A DNA stretch of 64,000 nt. It comes from Prorocentrum cordatum (Eukaryota > Sar > Dinophyceae > Prorocentrales > Prorocentraceae). Position numbers and translations under genes: made by a program. The DNA lies in the NCBI GenBank assembly GCA_963575745.1, contig CAUYUJ010011270.1:62001-126000 (forward strand). Direction: 5' to 3'. Numbering within the stretch: the stretch's first letter is position 1; every line of letters begins with the position of its first letter. Of the stretch, positions 39,919-50,600 are shown in pieces. The notes below the pieces were generated by a model. That model did no database searches and was not told the origin of the DNA. It was given only the letters and a program-made list of their open reading frames with translations.

Positions 39919-40091
39919 ATCTGATGGGCCACGGCACCTCAGGCAAGCATTGAGCCAGTCAGCCTCTACAAGAGATCATTCTGGTGGGCCGTGAGAGGGT
40001 CGGGAGCTAGAACAGCTCTGGAGCGACGGGTAGACGGCGCAGGGGATACACGCACCAAAAAGTATGACCATGCAATTCAGTATACGGAAAT

Positions 40092-40362
40092 ACCGTTTTA
40101 CTGCTCGTGTCCACGCCAATGGTCAAATAGCTCAGTTCCCCCCTCAGACTGCGGCTCGCTGCGAACCGCCCGACGCCCCCGCCCCCCACAGCTGCGCCAA
40201 GCCAAAAGCAAGACCCCCGCAGCCAGAGCAACCAAGCGCGGCAGTCCACACTGGTTTCACTCTGGGCTTCACGGGCCAGCTTCGCGACAGGGAAAGGCGA
40301 TTCAGGACCCAGGTTTCACTGGGCCCCGGTCCGCGGCGCAGCAAACACGGGGAAAACACGCC
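40092..40362 (-). repeat. Y2 direct repeat D2 (possible B1)
   Basis: Second copy of the repeat at 39640-39918. The 173-base spacer between them is where an A2 repeat would be expected. Confidence 0.75.
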
Positions 40363-40521
40363 GTGCCAACTCCATCCCGTCGCGGCATACTAGCCGTGAA
40401 AATTATGTTAAACTGTCCACCCCATCCACCGCACGTGCAATACATTAGTCTGCTTTCGACTTGGAACTACAAGATCAGTGCCAGAGCGAAGCTCGTGAAC
40501 ATATGAAATAAAAACAATTTT

Positions 40522-41480
40522 TTACAACTCAGAGAACGCTCGCAACAAACGCAATCCATGCACGAGAGCGGCGGTGGCCTGGTCCGCGGGCCGCGCGCGC
40601 ACGAGGTCTGCCGCCGCACCCTCGACGTAGATGCGGGCCGTCATGCGGCTGGCCCACCTGCCCTTGACGAGCGTGGCCCCCATGGAGGCCGACCGCAGGA
40701 AAAAGTCTGAGGCGCCTCCTCGTCGGGCAGAGTGCCATGAAAAGCGCCCAGGAAGGCCCAGGCCGCGCGTGGGGGCCCCGAGCGCACCTCTGAGCTGGGA
40801 GGGCGACCTCCACGACAGGGCTTCGCCTGCGGGCCGCTGCTGCACGACTAGCCTGAGCATTCCCTTGGCAACTGCTGATCGGATGACGACGGCCTCTGCA
40901 GCGTCCTTGCCCGGTGTCGTTTTAGACGTCCTGATCCGCAGCACGACTGAGTCACCTCGGTCGAGGACGTCGTCTGTCGTCAACGCGAAGACCTCGCCAC
41001 CCCGCAGCAGGCCTTCGAAGCTGATGAGCAGCAGGCAGCTCACGTCGAACGCTCCGGCCTCCGCCGCCAGGCCTGCTATGCCCGCGACGACGTCGGGCGT
41101 GAACGGCAGCGCCCGCTCTGCAGGCTCCGCTCGACGCCAGGCCTTCAGCAGCGCCCGCGACAGATCCAGCCTCCGCCGCAGCTTGGGCAGCAGGAAGCAC
41201 ACGCCCGCGACGGTGGTGTTGTTCGCCAGCGCGATGCCCGCTCCGCTCTGCCAGATCAGCTCCAAATAGCTGGCGACCAGGCTGTCAGCATCCTCTGCCT
41301 CGTCGCCCAGGATGCGCACCCCCTGAGGGCTCACCCCGCAGTGCCTCAGCAGGTCCTGCACTGCGCGAGTGTACCTCGCTCGAGGCGCAAACCCCACTCG
41401 TGGCGAGGCGAGGGTCTGCCGGCGCTTCCCGCGCCGCTTCAGCACAGCAACCACGGCCCGCGTGGCATCGCAGCGGGCCG
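40522..41480 (-). CDS. Y2 tyrosine recombinase
   Basis: C-terminal 320 codons of a 526-codon open frame (ATG 42102). The first 200 residues overlap RNase H coding in another frame and look out of phase. Recombinase motifs: FEGLLRGGEVF with the first Arg, HSARRGGAS (His457 and Arg460), KGRW and nucleophile Tyr492 in RIYVEG. All core catalytic residues appear present, so this part is intact although the element is not. It is diverged from the DIRS1 recombinase, so it is a separate family. Confidence 0.85.
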
Positions 41481-41995
41481 CGCCTCGCCGCGCTTCCTGA
41501 GCCGCAAGCCGCGCCACAGCTTGCGCGACGGCTCGTCCGCCGGGTCGTCCTCCGAGACCACGTAGCCGATCAGCGGGTGCATGTCCGCCGCGATCGCCAT
41601 GGCCATCCAGCGCCTCGGCGCTGGCTGTAGGCGGCGGCTGCTGCTGCGATCCTTGGTCGCGATGGCCGCCGCGACCTGGCTGTCGACGAGGTGAAGCCAC
41701 CTCGTGCAGTGTCGGGCTGACTTCCGCGCTCGCCATCGCATGGCTGCCAGCGCCGCCTGCAGCTCTCTCACGTTGATGTGCGCGCGCGTCTCGCGCGGCC
41801 ACGCCATGCTCAGCACGGCGCGCCACCGCCGCGCGAAGGGGCCCAGGCTCGAGCGAGGCCAGCCTCGTGGACCGCGCGGCAGGCCGCAGTCCAGCCGCGC
41901 GTCCGAGCCCCCCTTCTCCGCGCGGCTCAGGTAGTGGAGGACGAGACGCCTGGCCTCCTCGGTGTTCGGGTCGCCCGCGCTGTCCTCGAAGCAGC
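41439..41995 (-). pseudogene. Y2 RNase H domain
   Basis: A frame running upstream of 41816 and down to 41439 reads LDCGLPRGPRGWPRS, then HINVRELQAALAAM (catalytic Glu), LHLVDSQVAAAI (Asp) and DPADEPSR (final Asp). This is the pattern of RNase H in DIRS-type elements. It follows the methyltransferase and overlaps the recombinase ORF in a different frame. It ends at a stop in 41439. Confidence 0.8.
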
Positions 41996-42005
41996 CGCGT
42001 TGGTC

Positions 42006-43102
42006 TCAGGTCTCGCGGCGCTGGCCGACGCGCGCGATCTCGGGCGCGGACAGGGGGCGCGCCAAGGCGGACTCCGCCAGGAGGACGCGCCGGAAAGCCC
42101 ATGCGACCACATAGACGCTGAAGCTGTTCCCGAACAGGAAAGCCCTAGCGTCTGAGGCGGCCTGCGGGTTCGAGCCCTTCGTGGCTACCGCGGTGTAACT
42201 CTCGTCGAACCCGAGCAATCGTTCTCGCTCCGTGCACCCTGGCAGCCTCCCTGGCAGCTTCCCAGAACAATCCTGGGCGAGTTTTTTCTCCTCGCACAGC
42301 GCAACGCGATGGCGGAGCGAATCGGCCTGCCAGCGCGCTCGCGCCTCACTGGACGCCGCGGCCAGGCCGCGCGGCGCCGACGGGGAGCTCGGGGGCCGCC
42401 TGCAGCACGCCAGCGTCGGGAAGGGGAGCGGGCGCCCGGTCCAGCGAAACCCCTGGTCCTCCCACTCGATGTCCAGCAACGGCCCGTTGTCTGTCACGAC
42501 CTCGATATAGTAGCCCTTGTCGACAAGGCGCAGCGGCGGTGCCACTTGGAGCTGCCATCTGAACCAGAAGAGCCGCGGCCTGCGACGCGGCGCCATGACC
42601 GACGAGCAGATGAAGTGCGGCTCAACTCCCATGCAGCTGGACATGACCTTGACATAATCGTCTGTCATGCTCGCCACGTTCTCGAGCAGCGAGTAGAACC
42701 GCCGCCCGAACGCCTGCTGCTCTTAGAGCCAGAAGATCCTGGGCACCTCGTAGAACATAGAGCTCTTGCGGCCATGCAGGCCCCCACCGCTCGCGCTGAG
42801 GCGCGAGAGGTCCTGGCGCGGGCTGCCCGCGCCAGCGACGCGCGCGCGCCCGCCGTCTCCGAGAACGCGTCAGAGAGGTCCTGCACCAAGTTCGCGCCCA
42901 CCCGCGCAACGTCGCCCCAGTCGATCGCGCCTGGCAAGCGCAACCGGACATCTCGCCTGGCCTTCGCGTCGGTCTCGGCGGTGACATAGGCGACGATCCT
43001 GACGGGCAGCCTCGAGAGCGACGCAGCGAGGCCGCCGACGCCGTCGAAGAGCCCCGCGACTAGGACAGTGAGCACCTTCAGCACAACTGCCCTCGGGATC
43101 AT
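42006..43102 (-). pseudogene. Y2 cytosine-5 DNA methyltransferase domain
   Basis: C5 methyltransferases move a methyl group from SAM to cytosine through a catalytic Cys in a Pro-Cys-Gln motif. Here motif I is clear in frame 42665-43102 (TVLVAGLFDGVGGLAASL, then an acidic VTAETDA). After a frameshift near 42850, frame 2 gives GSPRQDLSRLS: the catalytic Cys codon reads Arg (CGC, 42816-42818; one base from Cys). A TAA stop follows at 42723-42725, then LLENVASM, the ENV motif. The frame 42006-42677 continues with a target-recognition-like region (RPRLFWF, FRWTGRPLPFPTL) and a late motif RERLLGFDESYT. Order and spacing support a true C5 methylase now inactive. Confidence 0.82.
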
Positions 43103-43138
43103 CGGATTAGTTAGACGCGGCCCAGGGGCGCCGCGGGT

Positions 43139-44237
43139 CTACAGGCACGTTGGGCAGCCGAGCGCCCACGCCGAAGTGATCAGCGACCTGGCCCACGGAT
43201 TTGAGCGCCGACGCCGCCTCCCCACGAAGGCTCGTGGACGCGCAGGCGCCGCCCCCGAATCCGAGGCGTCGGAGACCGTGACCACCCCCTCGATGCGGGC
43301 GCGGAGAGAGCTGGCCGCTGTGGGCAGCAACATAAGGCCCAAGAGGAGCTCCTCGACCATCTCGGCATTGCATCGAACCGTCGATCGCGCCGTCGACAGG
43401 GGCCATGCGGAGTTGAGGAGGCCGAAGAGCGGGCGTCTAAACTCAAAAGCCCGCGCCAGCTTGCCGAGGACCGTCGTGCACACCCGCCAGGGCAGCCGCT
43501 CCTGCGACAAGTCGCGAGGCAAAGGGCAGCGGTACTCAGCACCTGGGGCGCGGCGCTGCCAGCCGTCCGCTGACGCTATCCACGTCGGCCCCCACGCGCT
43601 CAACCCGCGTCTCCCGCAGGCGAGCCTTCTCCGCCGCGTGGGCCACGCCAGCGCGCCTGTAGCTCTCCCGAACGCGCTGCTGGCAGTCCGCCTCGGTGCC
43701 CATAAGCTGCCGCGCCCGCGCCTCGTCCGCGATCTCGGGCGCGTCGACGTCGTCGATGTACACCTGCCACCAGCCGGCCTCGCGGCCACTGCCCAGCTCG
43801 ACGATCGGGCGTGCTTCGTCCTTCCGCCACTCCGGCTCCTGCGGAAGCCCTGCACCCCTGGGCGGCGGCAGGCGGCGCAGCCTGCGGTGGATGTGCTGGA
43901 CGACCGGGGCCGCCAACATCCACCCCGCGGCTATCACCGCGGACGCAATGTACACCTGCCGCTCGGGGCGCCCGAAGAGCGAGCCAGGGGGGGGCCTGCC
44001 GACCGCCATGCCGCGCACCAGGCGGCCGTTCCTCAGGCGGCGGGGGCGGCGGCGGCACCGCGCCGGCGAGCGGGGCCAGGACGGGGTCGCCGTCGGCGCC
44101 CGCAGCGGTGGTTTTGCGGCGAAGCCGTCGGCGCCGCACGCGTGGCACCTCCACCGTGGCCAACGGCGGGATCGGCAGCCGGTGCCCTGACCAATCCTGG
44201 CCATTACCTGACCACCAGTCCGCTGCGCCAGCGCCAT
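43139..44237 (-). pseudogene. Y2 reverse transcriptase
   Basis: Frame 43536-44237 holds the RT palm: VVQHIHRRL (motif near the template grip), AGLPQEPEWRKD and catalytic QVYIDDVDAPEI (about 43740-43765, both Asp present). The frame then shifts near 43540 to 43139-43855, which gives RAFEFRRPLFGLLN and VTVSDASDSG, the connection and first RNase H motif. A stop at 43139 precedes the methyltransferase in the same frame. N-terminal RT motifs were not found with confidence. Confidence 0.8.
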
Positions 44238-44860
44238 GCTCGAGCACGGCCCCTCCCCCGTCCGCGGCGCACCAGCGTCAGGACCTCGATTCGCTGCAGC
44301 TCACGGCTGAACGCCACCACGTTCCTCACCCCCGCTGGGTACCTGCGGCGGCCTGTCATGGCCACGAGACTGGAGTAGTCACTTAGTTTCTCGGTACACA
44401 GGTCGTTGTCCGCAGTGTACACCATCCAGGGCGCGCGGTCCTCCGCGGCTGGCCAGCACAGCGCGCGTTCGTGAGACAACGGCTCCCGCGCACGCTGCGG
44501 CGAAACCCTGCTGGTTGCCAGCCGCCAGCCGCCCCAAGCCAGCACGCACGCCGCCGCGACATGCCCGCCGAACAAGCCGCCGACGGGCTCCTCCACGGTA
44601 GCCACGACGCCTTCGCCCACCAGACGCAGCGGCTGTTGCTCCACGGGCGGCACAGCGCTGACGCAGGCAGGCGGCGCGCTGGTGCTCGACGACGTCCAGG
44701 TTGTCACCGAGTTGTCCTCCAGCTCATGCCCCGGGCCGTCTCGCGGCCACTCTAGATCAGGCTCAGGAGCCAGCGCGGGTCCCAAGACCAGATGCGCGGC
44801 AAAGCCCACCCAGAAGGTGATCAGGGCAGCCACCGCGCTGGCTGGGCCATGCGGCTGCAT
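44204..44860 (-). pseudogene. Y2 upstream segment with two hydrophobic helices
   Basis: 218-codon frame. Residues about 8-28 and 95-113 are hydrophobic and could span a membrane. The C-terminal part (WMVYTADNDLCTEKL, then TGRRRYPAGVRNVVAF) reads like a compact unknown domain before RT. By position it parallels the small membrane ORF of DIRS1 but is not obviously related. Function unknown. Confidence 0.4.
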
Positions 44861-44984
44861 GCCTGCTTGCAGCTTGAGCCCAGGCAGTCGCGGGGAAGGC
44901 TGCTAAGGGCGGCAACGAATCGAACGGTCTCTCAAAGCAAACACGTGCACATCGCACTACTATTCAGTTCGCGTTCCCTCTCTT

Positions 44985-45250
44985 GGGCCCCTTTTGGGGC
45001 CTTCTTGGGACCCTCTTGCGCCGTTTTGCAAGGCCTGGGGCCGTCTCGGGGCTCTCTTGGGCCGTCTTGGGGTCCTCTTCGGCCGCCTTGGAGCGGTTTG
45101 GAAAACCTTTTGGGCGGTGCTTTAGCGCCGGAGACACGAAACAACGAGAATGCAAAACACATGACAAAATAATGAAAATCAGCGATTTTGTCCTCTCGGG
45201 GCGCTCTTGGGCGGCATCTTAAAGGCCTCTTGGGGCGTCTTCGGGGCCTC
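44985..45250. repeat. CTTGGGGCC array
   Basis: Degenerate TCTTGGGGCC / CTTGGGCCGT units with an AT-rich core at 45138-45195 that contains ACGAGAAT. Confidence 0.8.
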
Positions 45251-45394
45251 CGGGGCAATTTATTATCCCGGCAAAGCAACCTAACAGCGATGTGTAGAAG
45301 CATATCTGAAAGCATTCCCCTTAACATTCAAATGAAAATCCAATTGTAGAATTCTGTTGTTCTCGCAGTCGTAGTCGCATTCGCGATGACAGTC

Positions 45395-45745
45395 GCAGCG
45401 GCAACGGCAGTCGCAGTCACAGCCTCAACCTCAGCCTGCCTCAGCCTCAGCCTCAGCCTGCCTCAGCCTCAGCCTGCCTCAGCCTCAGCCTCAGCCTGCT
45501 TCAGCCTCAGCCTCAGTCTGCCTTCAGCCTCGGCCTCAGCCTCAGCCTGCCTCAGCCTCAGCCTGCATCAGCCTCAGCCTCAGCCTCAGCCTGCCTCAGC
45601 ATCAGCCTGCCTCAGCCTCAGCCTCAGCCTGCCTCAGCCTCAGCCTCAGTCTGCTTCAGCCTCAGCCTCAGTCTGCCTTCAGCCTCGGCCTCAGCCTCAG
45701 CCTGCCTCAGCCTCAGCCTCAGCCTCAGCCTCTCAGCAGCCCCGA
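45395..45745. repeat. (CAGCCT)n hexamer array
   Basis: Imperfect CAGCCT/CTGCCT hexamers for about 340 bases. A longer-range repeat of about 170-180 bases is visible (the CTTCAGCCTCGGCCT variant occurs at about 45522 and 45679). The open frame through it (from 45386) is a repeat artefact. Confidence 0.92.
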
Positions 45746-45754
45746 ATGGAGGTC

Positions 45755-46035
45755 TGGGAACTCGAAGAGCACGAAGTGGCCTACAGCATTCTCCTGGATG
45801 GGAACTCACGAAAAGTTGGCTCCGGGCATTCAAAATGGCCCGGGAATGGAGTTCTGGGGACTCGAAGACCACGAAGTGGCCTACAGTTGGCTCCGGGCAT
45901 TCAAAATGTGGCCCGGGAATGGAGTTCTGGGAAGTCGAAGAGCACGAAGTGGCCTACAGTTGGCTCCGGGCATTCAGAATGTGGCCCGGGAATGGAGTTC
46001 TGGGAGGTCGAAGAGCACGAAGTGTGTGACTGTTG
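45755..46035. repeat. 73-bp minisatellite, about 3.5 copies
   Basis: Units starting GGCCCGGGAATGGAGTTC at 45837, 45910 and 45983, preceded by a partial degenerate copy from 45755. Confidence 0.9.
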
Positions 46036-46489
46036 GCTTAAAACGACTTCTGCGGCACCCTATCCGGCACCCGCCCAGACCCCCCTGTGGAGTCATCTGC
46101 TGCTCTTTTTTGACACCACTAGAAACCTATCAGAACAAGCTGTTAAGTAAAAGCGCATCGTGTGTCGCCAGAGACCCCTGGACGGCGTCTTGGGGGTGTC
46201 TCGAGATCGTCTGGGGCCGCCCGGATTGCTGTCTGAGGGCTCCCCAAAGCGATTTTAAGCCTCCCAGAGGCGGGCCCGGTCCCTGGGACCCACATTTGCG
46301 GTCGAAGTTCCAGCCCTCGGCTCCCGAACCCGGTGCGCCGCAATATTGTACACACACTCCTTCTACCTATGAAACTACAAGGAAGAACCCGGCATGTCAC
46401 CGTCCCCCCCCCGGGCCCCCAACTAGACGCCTGCGGCCTCCCCTGATGGCCGAAGAGGCCTGCAAGAGAGCTCAACAATTTCATCAGAA
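46036..46489. other. Spacer with short CTTGGGGG-type patches
   Basis: Contains the match to the window start (46118-46151) and weak GGCC-array motifs (46180-46290). No gene seen. Confidence 0.4.
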
Positions 46490-47140
46490 GGCCCAAGAAA
46501 ACCGAGGCCCCGAGGCTTACCTACATCAGGCCCTCAAGACGGCAAAAGGTACTTCCAGACGGCCTCAGAAAAGGCGCGAGACGGCCTCATGACGGCTTCT
46601 ACACGACCGCAGAAGCCCTGAAGACGGCCCAAGGGGCCCCCTGGAGGGCCTCCAAGAGGCAAACATCGAACATTTCCCTTCGGGCAACGCGCATGTTTAG
46701 CATACTCGCTTCTTCGGTCCTAGCCGCCAAAATGGCCCAAGAGGCTCCTGAGATCACCCCAAGACGGCCCAAGAGGCCCCCAAAAGGGCCCCAAGACGAT
46801 CGTCCAAGAGGGCTCCGAGATTGCCTAAGAGAGCTGTAAGACGGCCAAGAGGGGCCCCAGAGGCGTTCCCATGGAGCCCACAGAGGGCAATTGGAGGCCC
46901 CATCGACGGCTCATGAGGGCCCCAAGAGGGCCCCAAGACTGCCCCAAGCCCCCCAAGACTGCCCGAGAGGGCCCCAGGACGGCCCAAGAGGGTCCCCAGC
47001 TGGCCCAAAAGAGCCCAAAAGAACACCCAAAAAGGCCCAAGAATATTCGCAAAATGCTTCCAAAAAGGCTCCCTGGAGCTTCCCAAGACTTCGAGAGGCC
47101 CTCGATTCACGATCCATCTCAGGGCTTCAAAAAACGCCGC
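46490..47140. repeat. GGCCCCAAGA array
   Basis: Degenerate array in the same orientation as 3025-3680, with a core at about 46660-46735 lacking the motif. Confidence 0.82.
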
Positions 47141-47179
47141 TAAGCCCAAAGAGGCACCAAAAACGCTCCGAACCCCCGA

Positions 47180-47480
47180 TCCAAGTCAGAGGTGTGCCGA
47201 CATGGGCGAGGCGGCGGGATACGAACCTTGGCTCTGGGGCAATCAGTGAGGGTGCGCCGCTGGATCTCCCCAAGGGAGGGGGGGGGGTTAGGACCCCCCC
47301 CCCTCCCCGATCCGTCGTCGGGCACCCCCCCCCCCTCCCTCCCTTCCCCGATCCGTCATCGGGGAACCCCCCCACTCCCCCCCTTTCCACGACCCGTCGT
47401 CGGGGACCCCCCCCCCCCTTCTCCCCCTTTCAAAAGAGGGGGGGGGTCCGACCCCCTCCCCCTCCCCCCCTTTCGCCACG
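47180..47480. repeat. G-run/C-run palindromes, left block
   Basis: Alternating runs of 8-14 G or C separated by short spacers such as GATCCGTCGTCGGG; strands could fold into hairpins or quadruplexes. A unit at about 47240-47275 (GTGCGCCGCTGGATCTCCCC) is repeated inverted at 49110-49150. Confidence 0.8.
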
Positions 47481-47519
47481 ATGCCCCCTGACGCCGGAAA
47501 CCGATCCCCGCCACCCATA

Positions 47520-48890
47520 CCCCTAGTCCTCACCCGAAATCAAACCCCGAATCCGAACCCTAACCACTAACCCCTGCCCCAAAGGGAGTCACGAGGGGCC
47601 CCCTGCCCCCTAACCACTAACCCCAGCCCCCTACTCACTACCCCCTACTCACTACTCGCTATTCGCTACTCACGACTCACTACTCACTATCCACTACTCA
47701 CTACCCACCACCCACTACTCGCTACTCACTACTCCCTACTCACTACTCCCTCCTCCCTACTCCCTACTCACTCCTCACTATCCACTACTCAATACTCACT
47801 ACTCACTAAGCACTACTCACTACTCCCTATTCACTACTCAATAATTACTACTCATTACCCACCACTACCCACTATCCACTACTCAATACTCACTACTAAC
47901 TACCCATTGCCCACAAATCACTACTCACTACCCACTATCTGCTACTCGCTACTCCCTACTCCGTACACAATACTGACTACACAGTACTCAGTACTCGCTA
48001 CTCGCTACTCCCATACTCGCTACTCAATACTCACTACTTACTCCCCGCTACTCACTATTCACTACTCACTACATACTACTCCCTCCTCACTACATAGTCT
48101 CTAGTCACTAGTCACAACTTACTAGGCACTAGTCACTAGTCACTACTCACTACCCACTACTCACCAATCGCTACTCACTACCCACTATTCGCGACCCACT
48201 TCCTACTACTCACTCCTCACTACTCCCTACTCCCTACTCAGCACTCACTACTCACTACTCACTACTCGCTACTCCCTATTCGTTACTCACTAATCACTAC
48301 CAACTACTCACTAGTGACTACACTCTACTCACTACTCACCACTCACTACTCGCTACTCGCTATTCACTACCCACTGCTACTACCCACTACTTTCTATTCA
48401 CTATTCATCACTACTCACTACTCACTACTCACTACGCACTACGTACTACTGAGTACTCACTACTCACTACTCACTATTCACTACTCACTACTCGCTACTC
48501 ACTACTCACTACTCACTACGCACTACTCACTACGCACCACCCACAACTCACTACTCACTAATCACTACTCGCCACCCATTACTCACTACCCACTACTCCC
48601 TACCCAGTACTCATTACCCCCTACTCCCTGCTCAGTACTCACTACTCGCTACTCGCTACTCACTACTCACAACTCACTACTCGCCACTCACTACTCACTT
48701 ATCAGTACGCACTAATTACTCACTATTCACTACTCACTACTCCCCACTCCCTACTCCCTACTCGCCACGCACTACCCACTACTCATTCTCACTACTTACT
48801 ACTACTCACTACCCAATACTCACTACTCACTACGCACTAGCTCACTACTCACTACTCACCACTCCCTACTCCCAACTCCGTACTCCCTAC
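47520..48890. repeat. Heptamer satellite (CACTACT)n, about 1.25 kb
   Basis: After a short CCCTAAC-like patch (47555-47640), a long array of CACTACT with variants CGCTACT, CCCTACT and CACTATT runs to about 48890. The open frames read as Tyr/Ser/Thr/Leu repeats. Confidence 0.93.
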
Positions 48891-49110
48891 ACGAGGGGGA
48901 GGGGGGTCCGACCCCCTCCCCTTTCCAGCGCCAAAGGGGGGAGGAGGGGGGGGGTCCGGACCCCCCCCCCTTCAAGGGAGGGAGGGGTGGGGGGGGGTTC
49001 GGCCCCCCCCCACCCCCCTAAAGGGGGAGGGGGGGGGCGGGGGTTCCGGACCCCCCCCCCCCTTGAAGGAGGGAGGGGGGGGGGTTCTGGACCCCCCCCC
49101 CCCTTTCGTG
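48891..49110. repeat. G-run/C-run palindromes, right block
   Basis: Mirror of the left block: perfect palindromes such as GGGGGTCCGGACCCCC with runs of 8-12 bases. Confidence 0.85.
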
Positions 49111-50600
49111 TATTCAGGGAGATCCACTGGCGCACTTTCGCAATCAGTGCATCTCCCTGTGGGGTACGATCCGTGTGAGGAGACAATCGACATACGTGGG
49201 GGGACGTGACGTTATGCGAATCCTCCCCCTGTGACCGCACATGAAACTATTACGAAACTACATGCCTCTGGGACACGATCCGTGTGATGCGTGTGCCAAG
49301 ATGGGCACAAAGACGCCGTGCGAACTTTGTCCCTGGACCCGCAAGTAGATCTCCCGAGCGGAGCACGATCCGTGTGTGGGCCGTGCCGAAACTGGCGGGG
49401 GGACGCTATGTGAACCCTGCCTTCCGACGTATGGGGCCGTAGGATCTGTGCTTCCACTCCTTCTCAGCTTTCCCACAACCCACTTCTCCTCCGCATTTGC
49501 CCTATCCTCCTCCTCCTCCTCCTCCTCCTCCTCCTCCTCCTCCTCCTCCTCCTCCATCTCCTCCTCTCTCTCTGCACCTCTTACCACCGCCTCACTCTCC
49601 TCGTGCTCCTCCTGCTCGTTGCCTCCCTCCTGCCCCTCCTTCTCCAATTTCCTCCTCCTCCTCCTCCTCCTCCTCCTCATCCTCCCTCTGTGCACCTCTT
49701 ACCACCGCACCACCCTCCTCGAGCTCCTTCTACTCGTTGCTTCCCTCTTCCCCTCATCCTTCTCTTATGTTTCCTCCTGCGACCTCAGGAACCTAAATCT
49801 GATGCTCAGTTTCCCTTGAAATTGCTTCCTTCCTCTCCACCTCCTCCTCGTCATCCTCCTTCCCCTCCTCCCTTCTTCTTCTTTCTCCCCAGCTCCCCCA
49901 TCACCCTCCTCTTGTGTTCTTACATTCCTCGGCAACCGCCGTGTGCTTTCCCGAAACGCCCGCGGGAACCAACATTTGATGCGCAATTTCTTTTGGGGAC
50001 CGTGCGAACTTTGTCCCTGGACCCGCAAGTGGAGCTCCCGAGCGGAACACGATCCGTGTGGGCCGTGCCGAAATTGGCGGGGGAACGCTTGCGAACCCTG
50101 CCTTCCTGCGTTTTGGGCCGCAGGATCTTCGCTTGCACTCCTTCTCAGCTTTCACACAGCCCACTTGTCCTCCTCCCCTCCCCCATCCTCCTACTCGTCC
50201 TCCTCGTCCTCCTCCGCCTCCTCCTCGTACTCCTCGTCCTCCTCCTCTTCCTCCTCCTCATCCTCCTTCTCCTCCTCGTCCTCCTCCTCGTGCTCTTCCT
50301 CCTCCTCCTCCTCCTCCTCCTCCTCGTCCTCCTCCTCCATCTCCTCCTCTCTCTCTGCACCTCTTACCACCGCCTCACTCTCCTCTTGCTCCTCCTGCTC
50401 GTTGCCTCCCTCCTGCCCCTCCTTCTCAATTTTTTCCTCCAGCGACCTCGGGAACCGAAATATGATGTTCGGTTTCCCTTCAAGCTGCTTCATCCTTCTC
50501 CACCTCTTCCTCGTCATCCTCCTTCCTTGTCTTCCTCGGCAACCGCCGTGTGCTTTCCCGCAGCGCCCGCTTCGCCGCGGCGCTGGCCACATCCCTCACT
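49111..50600. repeat. 683-bp tandem duplication with TCC tracts
   Basis: A segment starting GTGCGAACTTTGTCCCTGG occurs at 49319 and 50002 (offset 683), followed in each copy by the same order: a 170-base unique part, TCC tract, CGACCTC(A/G)GGAAC segment, and a CTCGGCAACCGCCGTGTG segment. No gene. Long open frames on both strands reflect TCC repeats. Confidence 0.82.

Larger units (their letters stand above)
39640..44900 (-). mobile_element. Y2: degenerate tyrosine-recombinase retroelement with C5 methyltransferase
   Basis: On the minus strand: membrane-type segment, RT, first RNase H motif, cytosine methyltransferase, rest of RNase H, tyrosine recombinase, then direct repeats D2 and D1. The methyltransferase lies between RT and the main RNase H block, unlike DIRS1. 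Several frameshifts and in-frame stops (43139 and 42723) show it is dead. Possible B1/B2 repeats are found but no A1 match near 44900, so the 5' end is lost or unrecognised. Confidence 0.82.

Noticed and set aside
45386-46592. Two plus-strand ORFs of 254 and 264 codons
   Set aside because: They run through the CAGCCT hexamer and the 73-bp minisatellite with no independent sequence.
47555-47640. Telomere repeat
   Set aside because: CCCTAAC-like units are few and irregular, lying inside a larger satellite region.
48314-48715. 133-codon Tyr/Leu/Ser-rich ORF
   Set aside because: Pure heptamer satellite translation.
47640-48890. CRISPR array
   Set aside because: Units are contiguous 7-mers without spacers; it is a satellite.
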